Made by a program: the position numbers and the translations under genes
Assembly (NCBI GenBank): GCA_023381945.1
Contig: JAMCQY010000238.1
Coordinates: 1 to 26,099, forward strand
Length of the DNA: 26,099 bases
DNA from: Deltaproteobacteria bacterium
GTDB lineage: Bacteria > Desulfobacterota > Desulfobaccia > Desulfobaccales > 0-14-0-80-60-11
Reading direction: 5' to 3'
Part shown: piece after piece, positions 14,563 to 25,648 of the stretch
Layout: every line of letters starts with the position of its first letter
Position numbering within the stretch: the stretch's first letter is position 1
Notes under the pieces: generated by a model
What the model saw: the letters and a program-made list of their open reading frames with translations, nothing else
Databases searched by the model: none
Told to the model about the DNA's origin: nothing

Positions 14563-14669
14563 AAAACCCACCCTCTTCACCCCAAGCCGCCTCTCACCAC
14601 AACAAAGACTCTTTCGTCTTATTTCGGTTTAGTCGACCGAGTAGCCCAGATCAAAAGGAGACCTCAAGA

Positions 14670-17600
14670 ATGGCGGTGAGCCGCGAGAGCCTTAGTGAGC
14701 CCTTGCTCCGCCTGAGGTCCTGCCTCCCGGGAGGCGGCTTGGGGCGATGGTACGCCGGCGACGAGCCCCCACTGCGATCGGAGTTGTTCAGCGCCGAGCA
14801 GATGGAGCAGCATGGCAAGACCCTGGCGGGCTCGCACCAATTAAGCCCGGGGGGTCCTCAGGGCCGGCTGCTGAAGCGGTTGGCGGAGAATAAAGCCGTC
14901 CTCATTGGAGTCCGCAACCTCCTGACCGAGGCAGTCAAGGCAAACCGCCGGATTACCCCGGCCGGGGAGTGGCTGCTCGACAACTTTTATCTGATCGAAG
15001 AGCAGATTCGCACCGCCAAGCGGCATTTGCCCAAGGGTTACAGCCGGGAACTACCGCGCCTGCTGACCGGCCCATCGGCTGGGCTGCCGCGGGTGTATGA
15101 CCTGGCTCTGGAGACGATCTCCCACGGCGATGGCCGGGTGGATCCGGAAGGTCTCAGCAGTTTCATTACCGCCTACCAGACCGTCACAGCCCTGAAGCTG
15201 GGGGAATTGTGGGCCATTCCCATCATGCTGCGCATTGCCCTGATCGAGAATCTCCGCCGCGTGGCGGCCCGGATCGCCACCGACAGGATCGACCGCAATC
15301 TCGCCGACTATTGGGCGGACCAGATGACGGAGGTCGCCGAGCAAGACCCGAAGAGCCTGATTCTGGTGATCGCCGATATGGCGCGGTCGGAGCCGCCAAT
15401 GGTGAGTTCGTTTGTGGCGGAGCTGACGCGCCGGTTGCAGGGGCAGGGGCCCAATCTGGCCTTACCGCTCACCTGGATCGAGCAGCGGCTGGCCGAATGT
15501 GGGTGGACGAGCAAGGAGTTGGTGCAGTCGGAGAACCAGCAACAGGCCGCCGATCAGGTCTCCATGAGCAACAGCATCGGCAGCCTCCGTTTCCTGGGGG
15601 CAATGGATTGGCGCGTTTTCGTCGAGGCGCTGAGCGTGGTCGAGCAGACCTTGCGTCAAGATCCTGGCGGCGTCTACACCAAGATGGATTTTGCCACTCG
15701 TGACCGCTATCGCCATGTCGTCGAGGAGATCGCCAAGAGCAGCCGGCACTCCGAAAGCCAGGTGGCGCACCGAGCGATCCAGTTGACCCAGGAGGCTGCG
15801 GCCGGAAAAGGCGGCGCCGACCGCACGGCCCATGTCGGCTTTTATTTGATCGATCAGGGATTGGCTCAACTCGAACGGACCGTGGAACTGCGCCGCTCCC
15901 CTTTTGCGGCGCTGCGTCGAGTGATCCGCCGGTTTCCTTTCCTACTGTATGCCGGCACGATCACGCTGGTTACGGCCATCATTACCAGCAGCTTCCTGGC
16001 AAAGGCGCAGGCCGATGGGTTATCCGGTTGGCTACTCGGGCTAGTCGGGATACTGTCGCTCTTGGGCGCCAGTCATCTGGCGATAGCCCTGGTAAACTGG
16101 CTGGCGACGTTGCTGGTGAGGCCGAAGCCGCTGCCGCGCCTGGACTTCTCCGCAGGAATTCCGCTGGAATCCAGCACTCTCGTGGTGGTCCCGACTATGC
16201 TCACGAGCCCTCAGAACATCGCGGCTCTGATCGAGGCGCTGGAAGTCCGGTTCCTGGCAAATCGGGATGATAACCTGCACTTCGGCCTGCTCACTGATTT
16301 TCGGGATGCATCCGCCGAGACGCTGCCGGAGGACAAGCCGCTGGTGAATCTGGCTCGGCAGGGTATCGAAGCGTTGAATGAAAAATACCGGAGCAGTAAA
16401 GGCGATATTTTCTTCCTCTTTCATCGCCCGCGCCGCTGGAATCCCGGCGAGCGGATTTGGATGGGTTATGAGCGCAAGCGAGGCAAGCTCGCGGAACTGA
16501 ATGGCTTGTTGCGCGGCGGTTCCAGGGATTGCTTCGCACTCGTCGTCGGGGCGCTGGCAGGCTTATCAGCCGTGAAGTACGTGATTACCCTGGACACCGA
16601 TACGCAACTGCCCCGCGACTCGGCGTGGCAGCTGGTGGGAGCCATGGCGCACCCCTTGAACCGGGCGCGGTTCGACGAGGACAGACAGCGTGTCTGTGAG
16701 GGGTACGGCATCCTGCAGCCCCGCGTGGCCGTGAGCCTACCCGGCACGAACCGGTCGCGGTATGCACGACTCTGGGGGAGTGATCCGGGCATCGATCCGT
16801 ATACGCACGCCGTTTCCGATGTTTACCAGGATCTGTTTCAAGAAGGCTCATTTATCGGCAAAGGAATCTATGAGGTCGATGCGTTCGAGCAGGCGCTCAA
16901 CGGGCGTTTCCCCGAAAATCGGATTCTCAGCCACGATCTTCTGGAAGGGTGCTACGCCCGGGCCGGGCTGTTGAGTGATGTCCAGTTATACGAGGAATAT
17001 CCCTCTCGCTATAGCGCCGATGTGAGCCGCCGACACCGATGGATTCGCGGGGATTGGCACCTTACCCGGTGGCTGCTGCCAGGTGTTCCCGGCCCTGGCC
17101 CACACCTTCAGAAGAATCCGCTCTCGGGGCTATCCCGCTGGAAGATCCTCGACAACCTGCGCCGCAGTCTCGTGTCCGCGGCGTTGACGCTTATGTTGCT
17201 CCTGGGCTGGACAGTCTTTTCAGCCGCCTGGTTTTGGACCTTGGCGGTGATCGGTATCATCTTTATTCCCTCTTTGTTTGCCTCTCTGCTGGAGATATTC
17301 CAAAAGCCGGGTGATGTGCTTCTAGGCCAGCACATCACTGCCATAGGGCGCTCGGCGGCTCGACACTTCGCTCAGGCTGCGTTTATGCTCGTCTGTCTCC
17401 CCTATGAGGCATTTTTCAGTCTGGATGCGATCATCCGCACGGGCGTCCGGATACTGATTACCCACAAGCGACTGCTCGAATGGAATCCGTCGGGCGACCG
17501 GGAGCGCCCGAACCGCTCGGACCTCGTCGCCTCCTTTCAGACGATGTGGTTCGCCCCCGTTATCGCTTTAGCCGCGGTGATCTACCTGGCGTTTTCGAAC

Positions 17601-20600
17601 CCCGCCGTATTATTGCTGGCTGGGCCCATACTGGGCCTCTGGTGTGCATCCCCGGCTATAGTCGGGTGGATCAGTCGACCGCTCACTCGCCGCGCCGCCA
17701 GATTGACGGCCGATCAGACCCGCTTCCTCCAGACGATTTCCCGCAAGACCTGGGCCTTCTTCGAGACCTTTGTCAGCCCGGAAGATCATTGGCTGCCGCC
17801 GGATATCTATCAGGAGCATCCCGTGGCCAGGGTCGCCCATCGCACCTCGCCGACCAACATGGGACTGGCACTCCTGGCGAATTTAACCGCTTACGACTTC
17901 GGCTACATCTCAGCCGGACGACTCGTCGAACGCACGGCGAATACACTCCACACGATGGCAACGTTGGAGCGGCACCGGGGCCACTTCTACAACTGGTACG
18001 ACACACAGTCTCTGCAGCCACTGTTGCCCATCTACATTTCGACTGTGGACAGTGGCAACCTGGCGGGCCATCTGCTGACCTTGCGGGCCGGTCTGCTCGC
18101 CCTTCCTGATCAGCAAATCCTGGACGCACGCTGGTTTGACGGACTGAGTGACACGATCGCGATTATCATGGACACGGCGGCAGGAGCCGCTCTGGCCTCG
18201 CTGGCGCAACTTCAAAAGGATCTAACATCCGCAGCCGATAACCGGCCAACCACGCTGGCGGCAGCGCGGCTGAGCCTCGACCGACTGGCGACGTCCGCCG
18301 AGAATCTGGTCCGCAGCCTCGACGCCGATCCCGAGAGCCAATTGCGGTGGTGGGCGCAGAGCCTGTTCCGGCAGTGCCGGGATGGACTCGATGAGTTGAC
18401 CTTTCTCGCGCCCTGGACCTTATTGCCGGCTTCGTTCGGTAATCTTAGCGAAGTCCAGGGTATCGGCGAGATGCCAACGCTCCGCCAATTGGCCAACCTC
18501 GAGGTGGATCTGCTGCCGGCCATCGCGCCTCAGCTTGCTTTGGCGGTAACGCCCGAGGAGTGCGCCCGGTTTGATAAACTGCGCCAGCTCATCATGAAGG
18601 CCAGCCAGCGCGCCGCAGCCAGGATTGCGACTATCGAACAGTTAGCCCAGCAATCAAGCGAACTCACCCGGATGGAGTATGGTTTCCTGTTCGACAAAGC
18701 TCGTCACCTAATGGCGATCGGCTACAACGTGAGCGAGCGTCGGCTGGACTCGAGTTACTATGATCTGCTGGCTTCGGAAGCGAGATTGCCCACTTTCGTG
18801 GCAATTGCCCAAGGGGAGTTGCCGCAGGAGAGCTGGTTTGCCCTGGGACGTCTGCTCACTACCGTCGGCGGAGAATCGCTGCTTCTTTCGTGGAGCGGGT
18901 CCATGTTCGAATACCTCATGCCGCTCCTAGTAATGCCGACCTACGAAAACACCTTGCTCGACCAGACCTGCAAGGTGGCGGTGGAGAGGCAGATCGCGTA
19001 TGGCAAACAGCGCGGCGTGCCGTGGGGCATTTCAGAATCCGGTTACAATGCCATCGATATTCATCTCAACTACCAGTACCGCGCCTTTGGCGTGCCCGGC
19101 TTGGGACTCAAGCGCGGACTGTCCGAGGACCTGGTCATTGCCCCGTATGCCTCAGCGCTGGCGCTGATGGTGGCCCCTGAGGAGGCCTGCTTGAATCTCG
19201 AGCAATTGACCGCGGCGGGGTTTGAGGGAAAATTTGGCTTCTATGAAGCGATCGACTACACGCCTTCCCGCCTGCCCCGAGGCCAAACGAGCGCCGTGGT
19301 TCGGTCCTTCATGGCCCATCACCAGGGCATGAGCTTCCTTTCCCTGGCCTATCTGCTCCTGGACCGGCCGATGCAGAAGCGCTTCGAGTCGGACCCCTCG
19401 TTCCAGGCGACCGCGTTGTTGCTCCAGGAGCGCATCCCCAAAGCCACGACGTTCTATGTGCACGCCGCCGAAATCACCGGTTCACAACCGACCTCCGGTA
19501 TTCCGGAGACACCGGTGCGAGTTTTCAAGAGCCCCGATACGCCGATACCGGAAGTGCAGTTGTTGTCGAATGGCAGATATCACGTAATGATCACCAACGC
19601 CGGCGGCGGTTACAGTCGCTGGAAGGATATCGCCGTCACCCGCTGGCGCGAAGACACTACCTGCGACAACTGGGGCACGTTCTGTTACCTCCGCGACGTG
19701 ACGAGCGGGGAGTTTTGGTCCATCGCCTATCAGCCAACCCTCAAGCGATCTGGGAATTTTGAGGCAATTTTCTCGGAAGGGCGAGCCGAGTTCCGCTGCC
19801 GCGAACAAGACTATGACGCATATACCGAGATCGTGGTGTCGTCCGAAGACGATATCGAGTTACGCCGCCTCACCATTACCAATCATGCCCGGACCCGCAG
19901 AGAGATCGAGGTCACGAGTTACGCGGAAGTGGTCCTGGCACCGCCGGCCGCAGAGGCACTGCATCCGGCTTTCAGTAATCTCTTTGTGCAGTCCGAGATT
20001 ATCCGCGACCGGCAGGCGATCCTCTGCACCCGCCGGCCCCGCTCCCTTGACGAACAGGCGCTCTGGATGTTTCACCTGATGGCGGTGCACGGGGCGGAGA
20101 TTGGCGAGATTTCCTACGAGACTGACCGCATGCAGTTTATCGGCCGCGGGCGGACCGTCGCCGATCCCCAGGCTATGAGCGGTCTATCGGCGCTTTCGGG
20201 CAGCGAGGGCTCAGTGCTGGACCCTATCGTCGCCATTCGGTATCGGCTAGCGCTCGACCCGGGAGAATCGGTAACGGTCAATGTGGTCTCCGGCATCGGC
20301 GAAACTCGGGAAGCCTGCCTGGGCCTGGTGGAGAAATACCAGGATCGGCGTTTGGCGGATCGCGTCTTTGATCTGGCCTGGACGCATAACCAGGTGGCCC
20401 TGCGGCAGATCAATGCCTCAGAGGCCGACGCCCAGCTCTATTGTCGTCTGGCGAGCTCGATAATTTACGCCAATGCTTCGCTGCGAGCCGACCCGAGCGT
20501 CCTCATCAAGAACCGCCGCGGGCAATCCGGGCTTTGGGGCTACTCCATTTCCGGCGATTTGCCCATCGTGCTGCTGCAAATTGAAGATCCGGCCAATATC

Positions 20601-23402
20601 GATTTGGTGCGCCAACTCATCCAGGCGCATGCGTACTGGCGTTTGAAAGGATTGGCGGTGGACCTGATGGTCTGGAACGAAGATCACGCTGGCTACCGGC
20701 AGCAGCTCCACGACCAGATCATGGACCTCATTGCCGCAGGGGTCGAAGCCAGTGAGATAGATCGGCCAGGTGGCATTTTCGTAAGACCTGCGGACCAGAT
20801 ATCGGAGGAGGACCGCATTCTGTTCCAGACGGTGGCACGCGCCATCATTACCGATAGCCGGGGGGAGCTGGAGGACCAGCTCAACCGCCGGGGCCAGGTG
20901 GAAGTAACGGTACCGCCCCTGACGCCGACCCGAACCCACTGCGTCGAATCCCCGGGGACGGCCGAGTTTTCCCGCGGCGATCTGATGTTCTTCAACGGGC
21001 TGGGCGGATTCACCCCTGACGGCCGCGAATATGTCATTACCACCACGGACCGGCAGGTGACTCCGGCCCCCTGGGTAAATGTGCTGGCTAACCCGCACTT
21101 CGGCACCGTCATCTCAGAGAGCGGCCTGGCCTATACCTGGAGTGAGAATGCCCACGAGTTCCGCCTCACTCCCTGGGGGAACGATCCCGTGAGCGATTCG
21201 AGCGGCGAAGCCTTTTATCTCCGTGATGAAGAGACCGGACACTTCTGGTCCCCGATGCCGCTGCCTATCCGTGGTGTGACCCCTTACGCCAGCCGCCACG
21301 GCTTCGGCTACAGCGTGTTCGAGCACACCGAGGACGGCATCAGCTCAGAGGTGTGGGTTTACGTGGCCCTGGATGCACCGATCAAGTTCACGGTACTCAA
21401 AGTGCGGAACGTCTCAGGCCGGTCGCGCCGGCTCTCCGCCACGGGCTACGTCGAATGGGTTCTGGGAGATCAGCGGTCGAAATCCACCATGCACGTGGTC
21501 ACTGAAGTTGACCCGAATAGCGATGCACTCCTGGCGCGCAATCCCTATAACACGGAGTTCACCGATCGGGTTGCCTTCTTCAAGGTGGACGCTGCGCCCC
21601 GGACCCTGAGTGGCGACCGGACTGAATTCCTGGGACGTAACGGCACCCTGCGCAGTCCTGCCGTGCTGTCCCGGTTGCGGCTTTCCGGAAAGGTGGGAGC
21701 AGGTTTGGACCCCTGTGCCGCACTGCAGGTTCCTTTCGAGTTAGCCGACGGGCAAGAGCGGGAGATCGTTTTCACGCTCGGCGTCGGTCGAGACGTCGAT
21801 GACGCCAGGGACCTAGTGCAGCGCTTTCGAGGCTCAATGGCGGCGCGCGACGCCCTCGATGCGGTGTGGCAGTACTGGAATCATACTCTCGGTGCCGTGC
21901 AAGTGGAAACCCCCGACCAGTCTCTCAACGTGCTCACTAACGGCTGGCTTTTATACCAGACCCTGGCGTGCCGCCTTTGGGCGCGCAGCGGCTACTACCA
22001 GTCGGGGGGCGCCTTCGGTTTCCGCGATCAGTTGCAGGACGTGATGGCGCTGATCTACGCCGAGCCGCGCCTGGTGCGCGAGCACCTGCTCCTGTGCGCC
22101 TCCCGCCAGTTCCCGGAAGGAGATGTCCAGCATTGGTGGCACCCCCCCTTGGGCCGGGGGGTACGCACCCATTGCTCGGATGATTACCTCTGGCTGCCAT
22201 TGGCGACGTGCCGTTATGTACTGAACACCGGGGATACCGGCGTATTGGCTGAGCCTATCCACTTCGTCCAGGGCCGCCCGGTAAACGCCGAGGAGGACTC
22301 ATATTACGATTTGCCCAATCGGTCTGAAGAAGCGGCCAGTTTGTATGACCACTGTGTGCGAGCCATCCTTAACGGGCTAAGATTTGGTGAGCACGGTTTG
22401 CCGCTCATGGGCTCCGGCGACTGGAATGACGGCATGAACCTGGTGGGCGAACACGGCAAAGGGGAAAGCGTCTGGTTGGGCTTTTTCCTTTACGAAGTGC
22501 TCACGCACTTCGCCGAGGTGGCCCGTACGCAAGGCGATGTGTCCTTCGCCGAGCGTTGCGCCAGGGAGGCGGCCGGGCTGCGCCGTAATATCGAAGAGCA
22601 CGGCTGGGATGGCGAGTGGTATCGCCGCGCCTACTTCGACGACGGTTCACCGCTGGGGTCGGCGCTAAACCCCGAGTGCCGGATCGATTCGGTTTCGCAG
22701 AGCTGGTGCGTGCTATCCGGGGCGGGAGAGGCGGCGCGGGCGCACCTGGCCATGGAAGCCGTAGATCAGCGCCTCGTGCGCCGGGAGCAGGCGCTCATCC
22801 AGCTCCTGGATCCGCCGTTTGACAAGTCGGATTTGAATCCCGGCTACATCAAAGGGTACGTCCCCGGGGTGAGAGAGAACGGCGGGCAATACACCCACGC
22901 AGCGATCTGGGCGGCGATGGCCTTCGCGGCCTTGGGCGACGGGGCGCACACCTGGGAACTACTGGCCATGATCAACCCGGTGAACCATGCCAGATCACCC
23001 GAGGAGATGGCCATATACAAAGTGGAACCCTACGTCGTTGCGGCCGACATTTATGCGCTCTCGCCTCATACCGGTCGCGGTGGCTGGACGTGGTATACGG
23101 GGTCGGCCGGCTGGATGTACCGGCTGATCGTGGAATCACTCCTGGGACTGAGGCTGGAGGTGGACAAACTGTGGTTCACGCCGTGCCTCCCGGCTGATTG
23201 GCCGGGCTTCACCATGCACTATCGGTATCGGGAGACGGTCTACCACATCATGGTCCAGCGGCCCACGGCCGAGAAGGGCTCGACGCGGGTGACCGTTGAT
23301 GGCGTCGACCAACCCGAAAACACTTTTCCCCTGGTTGACGACCGTCAGGAACACTACGTCGAGGTGAGCATACCCGTGGTGCGTAGTCAAACGCAGAATT
23401 GA
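14670..23402 (+). CDS. ndvB: Cyclic beta-1,2-glucan synthase (GT84 plus GH94)
   Basis: A 2910-residue inner-membrane enzyme, the usual size for ChvB/NdvB/Cgs (about 2800-2900). It builds beta-1,2-glucan from UDP-glucose on a protein primer, then cyclises and releases it. Membrane segments lie at about 420-483, 833-878 and 905-1005. The cytoplasmic GT84 glycosyltransferase lies between, with DTDTQL (D642, D644), SHDLLEG (D756) and the RHRWIRGDW motif (788-796). A glycoamylase-like region follows (about 1018-1560), including [10 protein letters not shown]. Two GH94 beta-sandwich repeats (about 1625 and 2109 onward) precede the GH94 catalytic barrel (about 2400-2890), with GDWNDGMN (D2584, D2587) at the phosphorylase active site that sets chain length. 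AAGGAG lies 9 nt before the ATG. No exporter (ndvA) is nearby. Periplasmic glucans serve osmoadaptation and host or surface interaction. Confidence 0.95.
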   Translation: MAVSRESLSEPLLRLRSCLPGGGLGRWYAGDEPPLRSELFSAEQMEQHGKTLAGSHQLSPGGPQGRLLKRLAENKAVLIGVRNLLTEAVKANRRITPAGEWLLDNFYLIEEQIRTAKRHLPKGYSRELPRLLTGPSAGLPRVYDLALETISHGDGRVDPEGLSSFITAYQTVTALKLGELWAIPIMLRIALIENLRRVAARIATDRIDRNLADYWADQMTEVAEQDPKSLILVIADMARSEPPMVSSFVAELTRRLQGQGPNLALPLTWIEQRLAECGWTSKELVQSENQQQAADQVSMSNSIGSLRFLGAMDWRVFVEALSVVEQTLRQDPGGVYTKMDFATRDRYRHVVEEIAKSSRHSESQVAHRAIQLTQEAAAGKGGADRTAHVGFYLIDQGLAQLERTVELRRSPFAALRRVIRRFPFLLYAGTITLVTAIITSSFLAKAQADGLSGWLLGLVGILSLLGASHLAIALVNWLATLLVRPKPLPRLDFSAGIPLESSTLVVVPTMLTSPQNIAALIEALEVRFLANRDDNLHFGLLTDFRDASAETLPEDKPLVNLARQGIEALNEKYRSSKGDIFFLFHRPRRWNPGERIWMGYERKRGKLAELNGLLRGGSRDCFALVVGALAGLSAVKYVITLDTDTQLPRDSAWQLVGAMAHPLNRARFDEDRQRVCEGYGILQPRVAVSLPGTNRSRYARLWGSDPGIDPYTHAVSDVYQDLFQEGSFIGKGIYEVDAFEQALNGRFPENRILSHDLLEGCYARAGLLSDVQLYEEYPSRYSADVSRRHRWIRGDWHLTRWLLPGVPGPGPHLQKNPLSGLSRWKILDNLRRSLVSAALTLMLLLGWTVFSAAWFWTLAVIGIIFIPSLFASLLEIFQKPGDVLLGQHITAIGRSAARHFAQAAFMLVCLPYEAFFSLDAIIRTGVRILITHKRLLEWNPSGDRERPNRSDLVASFQTMWFAPVIALAAVIYLAFSNPAVLLLAGPILGLWCASPAIVGWISRPLTRRAARLTADQTRFLQTISRKTWAFFETFVSPEDHWLPPDIYQEHPVARVAHRTSPTNMGLALLANLTAYDFGYISAGRLVERTANTLHTMATLERHRGHFYNWYDTQSLQPLLPIYISTVDSGNLAGHLLTLRAGLLALPDQQILDARWFDGLSDTIAIIMDTAAGAALASLAQLQKDLTSAADNRPTTLAAARLSLDRLATSAENLVRSLDADPESQLRWWAQSLFRQCRDGLDELTFLAPWTLLPASFGNLSEVQGIGEMPTLRQLANLEVDLLPAIAPQLALAVTPEECARFDKLRQLIMKASQRAAARIATIEQLAQQSSELTRMEYGFLFDKARHLMAIGYNVSERRLDSSYYDLLASEARLPTFVAIAQGELPQESWFALGRLLTTVGGESLLLSWSGSMFEYLMPLLVMPTYENTLLDQTCKVAVERQIAYGKQRGVPWGISESGYNAIDIHLNYQYRAFGVPGLGLKRGLSEDLVIAPYASALALMVAPEEACLNLEQLTAAGFEGKFGFYEAIDYTPSRLPRGQTSAVVRSFMAHHQGMSFLSLAYLLLDRPMQKRFESDPSFQATALLLQERIPKATTFYVHAAEITGSQPTSGIPETPVRVFKSPDTPIPEVQLLSNGRYHVMITNAGGGYSRWKDIAVTRWREDTTCDNWGTFCYLRDVTSGEFWSIAYQPTLKRSGNFEAIFSEGRAEFRCREQDYDAYTEIVVSSEDDIELRRLTITNHARTRREIEVTSYAEVVLAPPAAEALHPAFSNLFVQSEIIRDRQAILCTRRPRSLDEQALWMFHLMAVHGAEIGEISYETDRMQFIGRGRTVADPQAMSGLSALSGSEGSVLDPIVAIRYRLALDPGESVTVNVVSGIGETREACLGLVEKYQDRRLADRVFDLAWTHNQVALRQINASEADAQLYCRLASSIIYANASLRADPSVLIKNRRGQSGLWGYSISGDLPIVLLQIEDPANIDLVRQLIQAHAYWRLKGLAVDLMVWNEDHAGYRQQLHDQIMDLIAAGVEASEIDRPGGIFVRPADQISEEDRILFQTVARAIITDSRGELEDQLNRRGQVEVTVPPLTPTRTHCVESPGTAEFSRGDLMFFNGLGGFTPDGREYVITTTDRQVTPAPWVNVLANPHFGTVISESGLAYTWSENAHEFRLTPWGNDPVSDSSGEAFYLRDEETGHFWSPMPLPIRGVTPYASRHGFGYSVFEHTEDGISSEVWVYVALDAPIKFTVLKVRNVSGRSRRLSATGYVEWVLGDQRSKSTMHVVTEVDPNSDALLARNPYNTEFTDRVAFFKVDAAPRTLSGDRTEFLGRNGTLRSPAVLSRLRLSGKVGAGLDPCAALQVPFELADGQEREIVFTLGVGRDVDDARDLVQRFRGSMAARDALDAVWQYWNHTLGAVQVETPDQSLNVLTNGWLLYQTLACRLWARSGYYQSGGAFGFRDQLQDVMALIYAEPRLVREHLLLCASRQFPEGDVQHWWHPPLGRGVRTHCSDDYLWLPLATCRYVLNTGDTGVLAEPIHFVQGRPVNAEEDSYYDLPNRSEEAASLYDHCVRAILNGLRFGEHGLPLMGSGDWNDGMNLVGEHGKGESVWLGFFLYEVLTHFAEVARTQGDVSFAERCAREAAGLRRNIEEHGWDGEWYRRAYFDDGSPLGSALNPECRIDSVSQSWCVLSGAGEAARAHLAMEAVDQRLVRREQALIQLLDPPFDKSDLNPGYIKGYVPGVRENGGQYTHAAIWAAMAFAALGDGAHTWELLAMINPVNHARSPEEMAIYKVEPYVVAADIYALSPHTGRGGWTWYTGSAGWMYRLIVESLLGLRLEVDKLWFTPCLPADWPGFTMHYRYRETVYHIMVQRPTAEKGSTRVTVDGVDQPENTFPLVDDRQEHYVEVSIPVVRSQTQN

Positions 23403-23415
23403 TCCCTGAAAGAAA

Positions 23416-23447
23416 ATGGCCGACTCGATTTTACCCGAATCGGCCAT
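23416..23447 (+). terminator. Probable transcription end of ndvB
   Basis: The arms ATGGCCGA and TCGGCCAT pair perfectly 14 nt after the stop codon. There is no T-run after the hairpin on the plus strand, so it may act with a second perfect hairpin (GGCAAGGT-AGGC-ACCTTGCC, 23458-23477) or as an RNA end-protecting structure. Confidence 0.45.
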
Positions 23448-23694
23448 CTCCTGCCCCGGCAAGGTAGGCACCTTGCCGTCTGGCCTTGCCTGGTCTTGTC
23501 GCGCTTTGCCATGTTTCAGGTCAAAAACGACAGACAAGGAAGCAAGGAGTAGGTTTATTATAACCCATAAATTACTTCAGGTCAAGTCATGAAGACAAGA
23601 TAAATTCACAATCAATTGGGCCGGGCTATGGTTTCCCCGCACAGTCCACCTTATATTAAAACCGCAGTCCCCTGATTTTAATCCCTCCAGGAGA

Positions 23695-23724
23695 TTTACC
23701 CAGAGAAAATAATGGAAGGGTAAA
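23695..23724. repeat. Short palindrome upstream of the Cys4 gene
   Basis: TTTACCC (23695-23701) pairs with GGGTAAA (23718-23724). The flanks are pyrimidine-rich (ATCCCTCC) on the left and purine-rich (GGGGGAATT) on the right. This recalls the design of the palindromic element at 6597-6683, although the sequences differ. Confidence 0.35.
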
Positions 23725-23762
23725 GGGGGAATTTCGTGCCACCATTTCAGGAGGGAAAGACC

Positions 23763-23984
23763 ATGCGGCCGCTATGCTCTAATTGCAATTTTTGGCATAA
23801 GATCGGAGAAATGCCAGGACGTCCGGGGCAATGGGGACTTTGCCGCCGTCATGCGCCCCAAGCTCAGGTGACGTCACAGGAAACGTTCCAACACACGGCC
23901 TGGCCCCCCACGGCAGATAATGAGTGGTGTGGTGAATATCAACAGGAGAAGTCGCCTCAGCCCGAACATTATAAGAATTTATAA
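23763..23984 (+). CDS. Small four-cysteine, probably metal-binding protein
   Basis: The 73-residue protein has a CSNCNFW motif (C5, C8), GLCRRHAP (C27) and a late WPPTADNEWCGEY (C56). Small proteins with this C-x2-C ... C-RR-x-AP ... WP ... WCGE layout are widespread as uncharacterised proteins. Four cysteines suggest a zinc or iron-sulfur site. The ATG at 23763 has AGGAGGG 7 nt upstream. The GTG at 23736 would place that ribosome site inside the gene and is rejected. It lies 83 bp before the coiled-coil gene on the same strand. Confidence 0.75.
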   Translation: MRPLCSNCNFWHKIGEMPGRPGQWGLCRRHAPQAQVTSQETFQHTAWPPTADNEWCGEYQQEKSPQPEHYKNL

Positions 23985-24067
23985 AAAATAGCAGGGCCAG
24001 CCCTAACCCAGCCCGCCCTCAATGTGGGAGTACATCCTATGAGATCGCTGATCAAAGGAGAGGTGAG

Positions 24068-24292
24068 ATGAATGAACAGGAAGCTAAAAAGGAAATAGCC
24101 CAAGCTAAAAAGGAGCTTCTGGAAGCCAAAGTCAAACTGACCGAATTAAATGCCAAGCTAATGGAACTCTCGCACGTGATGGAAAAAATAGAAGCCGCCC
24201 AGGGCCGGCTGCAAAAGGTGGAAGAAAAACTGTTTCGTGAGGAATTTACCAAAAAATCGTCTTTCGACCGCCTTGGTAATGAAAAAGATTAG
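24068..24292 (+). CDS. Small coiled-coil protein
   Basis: The 74-residue protein is very rich in Lys, Glu, Ala and Leu. A continuous heptad pattern runs from about residue 4 to 57 (EIAQAKKELLEAKVKLTELN, then EKIEAAQGRLQKVEEKL), so it probably forms a helical bundle or dimer. It has no cysteines and no signal peptide. An AAAGGAGAGG ribosome site lies about 5 nt before the ATG. No family is recognised. It may be co-transcribed with the Cys4 gene upstream. Confidence 0.7.
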   Translation: MNEQEAKKEIAQAKKELLEAKVKLTELNAKLMELSHVMEKIEAAQGRLQKVEEKLFREEFTKKSSFDRLGNEKD

Positions 24293-24364
24293 CAGGGCTT
24301 GAAAGCGGCGTAACCCTGGGCCAGGCATTCTCCAGAAGGAACTCTGAGTACCATCTGCTGAAAC

Positions 24365-25648
24365 TCAAAAAGCGTTTTTTGGCAGGGCGAAATAAAAGGT
24401 GGCGCCGCCGTTGAGCTTGCCCTCAGCCCAGACGCGGCCGCCGTGGCGCTCGATAATGCGCTTAACAATAGCCAGGCCGACGCCGGTGCCTTCGTATTCC
24501 TCCTCATCGTGCAGACGCTGGAAGGGGCGGAACAGGTTATCGACATGCCGCTCATCAAACCCCGCGCCGTTGTCCTTGACATAGTAAATATTTTCTTGGC
24601 CCTCGGTCCGCCCGCCCACCTCGATGACTGCAGTCTTCCTCGATTTGGCGAACTTAATGGCATTAGCCAGTAGATTCTGCATGACCTGGTAGAGCAAGGA
24701 TTGATCGCCCCAACCCTGGGGCAGGTCGCCCATCGTTAAGCGCAAATCCCTTTCGGGCTCTTGAGCTCGGAGTCTTTCGAAAACCTTATTCGTCATGGCG
24801 GCCAGATTGACGGCGGACTTCCTCACCTGTAACCGCCCCAGGCGGGACAGGGCCAGCAGGTCGTCGATGAGATGTTGCATGAGTTTGGTATTGGTGTTGA
24901 TGACCTGGAGTAGCCGCAGTGCTTCGGCATCGAGTTTATTGGCGTGCTCGCCCATGAGCATCCGGGAGAACCCCTCGATGGCCCGGACCGGGGCCTTGAG
25001 GTCGTGGGAGACGGAGTAAGAGAAGGACTCCAAGTCCTCGTTGGCCGCTTCCAGGAGTTGCTGCTTAGACCTGAGGTCATCGTTTAGCCTCTCCAGTTCC
25101 TCCTTTTGGACGGTAAGCTCTTCAGCTTGGACGATAAGCTCTTCCGCCTGAACCTGGAGTTCTTCATTATTTACCGCCAGCTCTTCGGAGAGGTCCTCTT
25201 GCTCCGCTAAAAGCCTCTGCCTTTCGGCTTCCTGCCGCTTGTGCTCGGTGACATCTTCGATGGCCAGCAGGATGAGGATATGGTTCCCTTCCCGCCCCCC
25301 CGTCAGACGCCGGGCGTTGAGGAGCATGGTGCGGCGGCCGATCTTGGGAAAATCATGCTCCACTTCGAAGTCCTGGAACTGTTGGCCGGTGAGTAGGATG
25401 TTTTCCAGGAGTATCCGCAGGCGGGGGATATTCCATTGGGCCTTGCCTATCTCAAAGAGGAGCCGGCCTTCCGTCCACCGGCGGAGGACTTTGAAGGTCC
25501 GGTAAAAGGAGTCGTTGGCGGAGATAACCCGGAGGTCGCCGTCCAGGACGATAAGGGGCTCTCGCACGGTGGCGATGATACGATGATCAAGCTCGCCCAA
25601 CGCCTCGGGGGGCCGCGTTTTGGCCCTCGTCTTTCTGTCGTCACGCAT
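24365..25648 (-). CDS. PAS-domain sensor histidine kinase (HisKA type)
   Basis: A 427-residue, soluble kinase. The PAS domain (about 22-140) holds IVLDGDLRVISANDSF. A coiled linker (about 140-205) is built from AEELxVQ heptads. HisKA (about 208-275) carries His215 in SYSVSHDLKAP. HATPase_c (about 315-424) has N329 (ANAIKF), DNGAGF (359-364) and GTGVGLAI (387-394). The HisKA/HATPase part resembles bacteriophytochrome-type and NtrB-like kinases. There is no receiver domain and no adjacent response regulator, so its partner is elsewhere. It ends convergently with the coiled-coil gene. No clear ribosome site precedes the ATG at 25646-25648; the upstream DNA is AT-rich. Confidence 0.93.
   Translation of the reverse strand: MRDDRKTRAKTRPPEALGELDHRIIATVREPLIVLDGDLRVISANDSFYRTFKVLRRWTEGRLLFEIGKAQWNIPRLRILLENILLTGQQFQDFEVEHDFPKIGRRTMLLNARRLTGGREGNHILILLAIEDVTEHKRQEAERQRLLAEQEDLSEELAVNNEELQVQAEELIVQAEELTVQKEELERLNDDLRSKQQLLEAANEDLESFSYSVSHDLKAPVRAIEGFSRMLMGEHANKLDAEALRLLQVINTNTKLMQHLIDDLLALSRLGRLQVRKSAVNLAAMTNKVFERLRAQEPERDLRLTMGDLPQGWGDQSLLYQVMQNLLANAIKFAKSRKTAVIEVGGRTEGQENIYYVKDNGAGFDERHVDNLFRPFQRLHDEEEYEGTGVGLAIVKRIIERHGGRVWAEGKLNGGATFYFALPKNAF
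25109..25150 (-). repeat. 21-bp tandem repeat encoding the kinase linker heptads
   Basis: Two adjacent 21-bp units (25109-25129 and 25130-25150) agree at 18 of 21 positions and encode successive AEELxVQ heptads in the coiled linker between PAS and HisKA. Flanking heptads are more diverged copies. Confidence 0.7.

Larger units (their letters stand above)
14010..14669. other. AT-rich divergent regulatory region between the cold-shock gene and ndvB
   Basis: A 660-bp region with no supported gene. The left part is the cold-shock leader and promoter (minus strand). Positions about 14160-14450 are extremely AT-rich, compatible with promoters, regulator binding or an intrinsically bent region. From 14460 the sequence becomes mixed and contains a long hairpin (14512-14562) in what should be the 5' leader of ndvB. 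I could not place a clear ndvB promoter. Confidence 0.5.
23403..23762. other. Intergenic region after ndvB with several hairpins
   Basis: No gene is supported. It contains two hairpins just after ndvB (23416-23447 and 23458-23477), a stretch of TTGCC-rich sequence up to about 23515, and a palindromic stretch at 23695-23724. A strong ribosome site AGGAGGG (23749-23755) belongs to the next gene. Confidence 0.4.
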
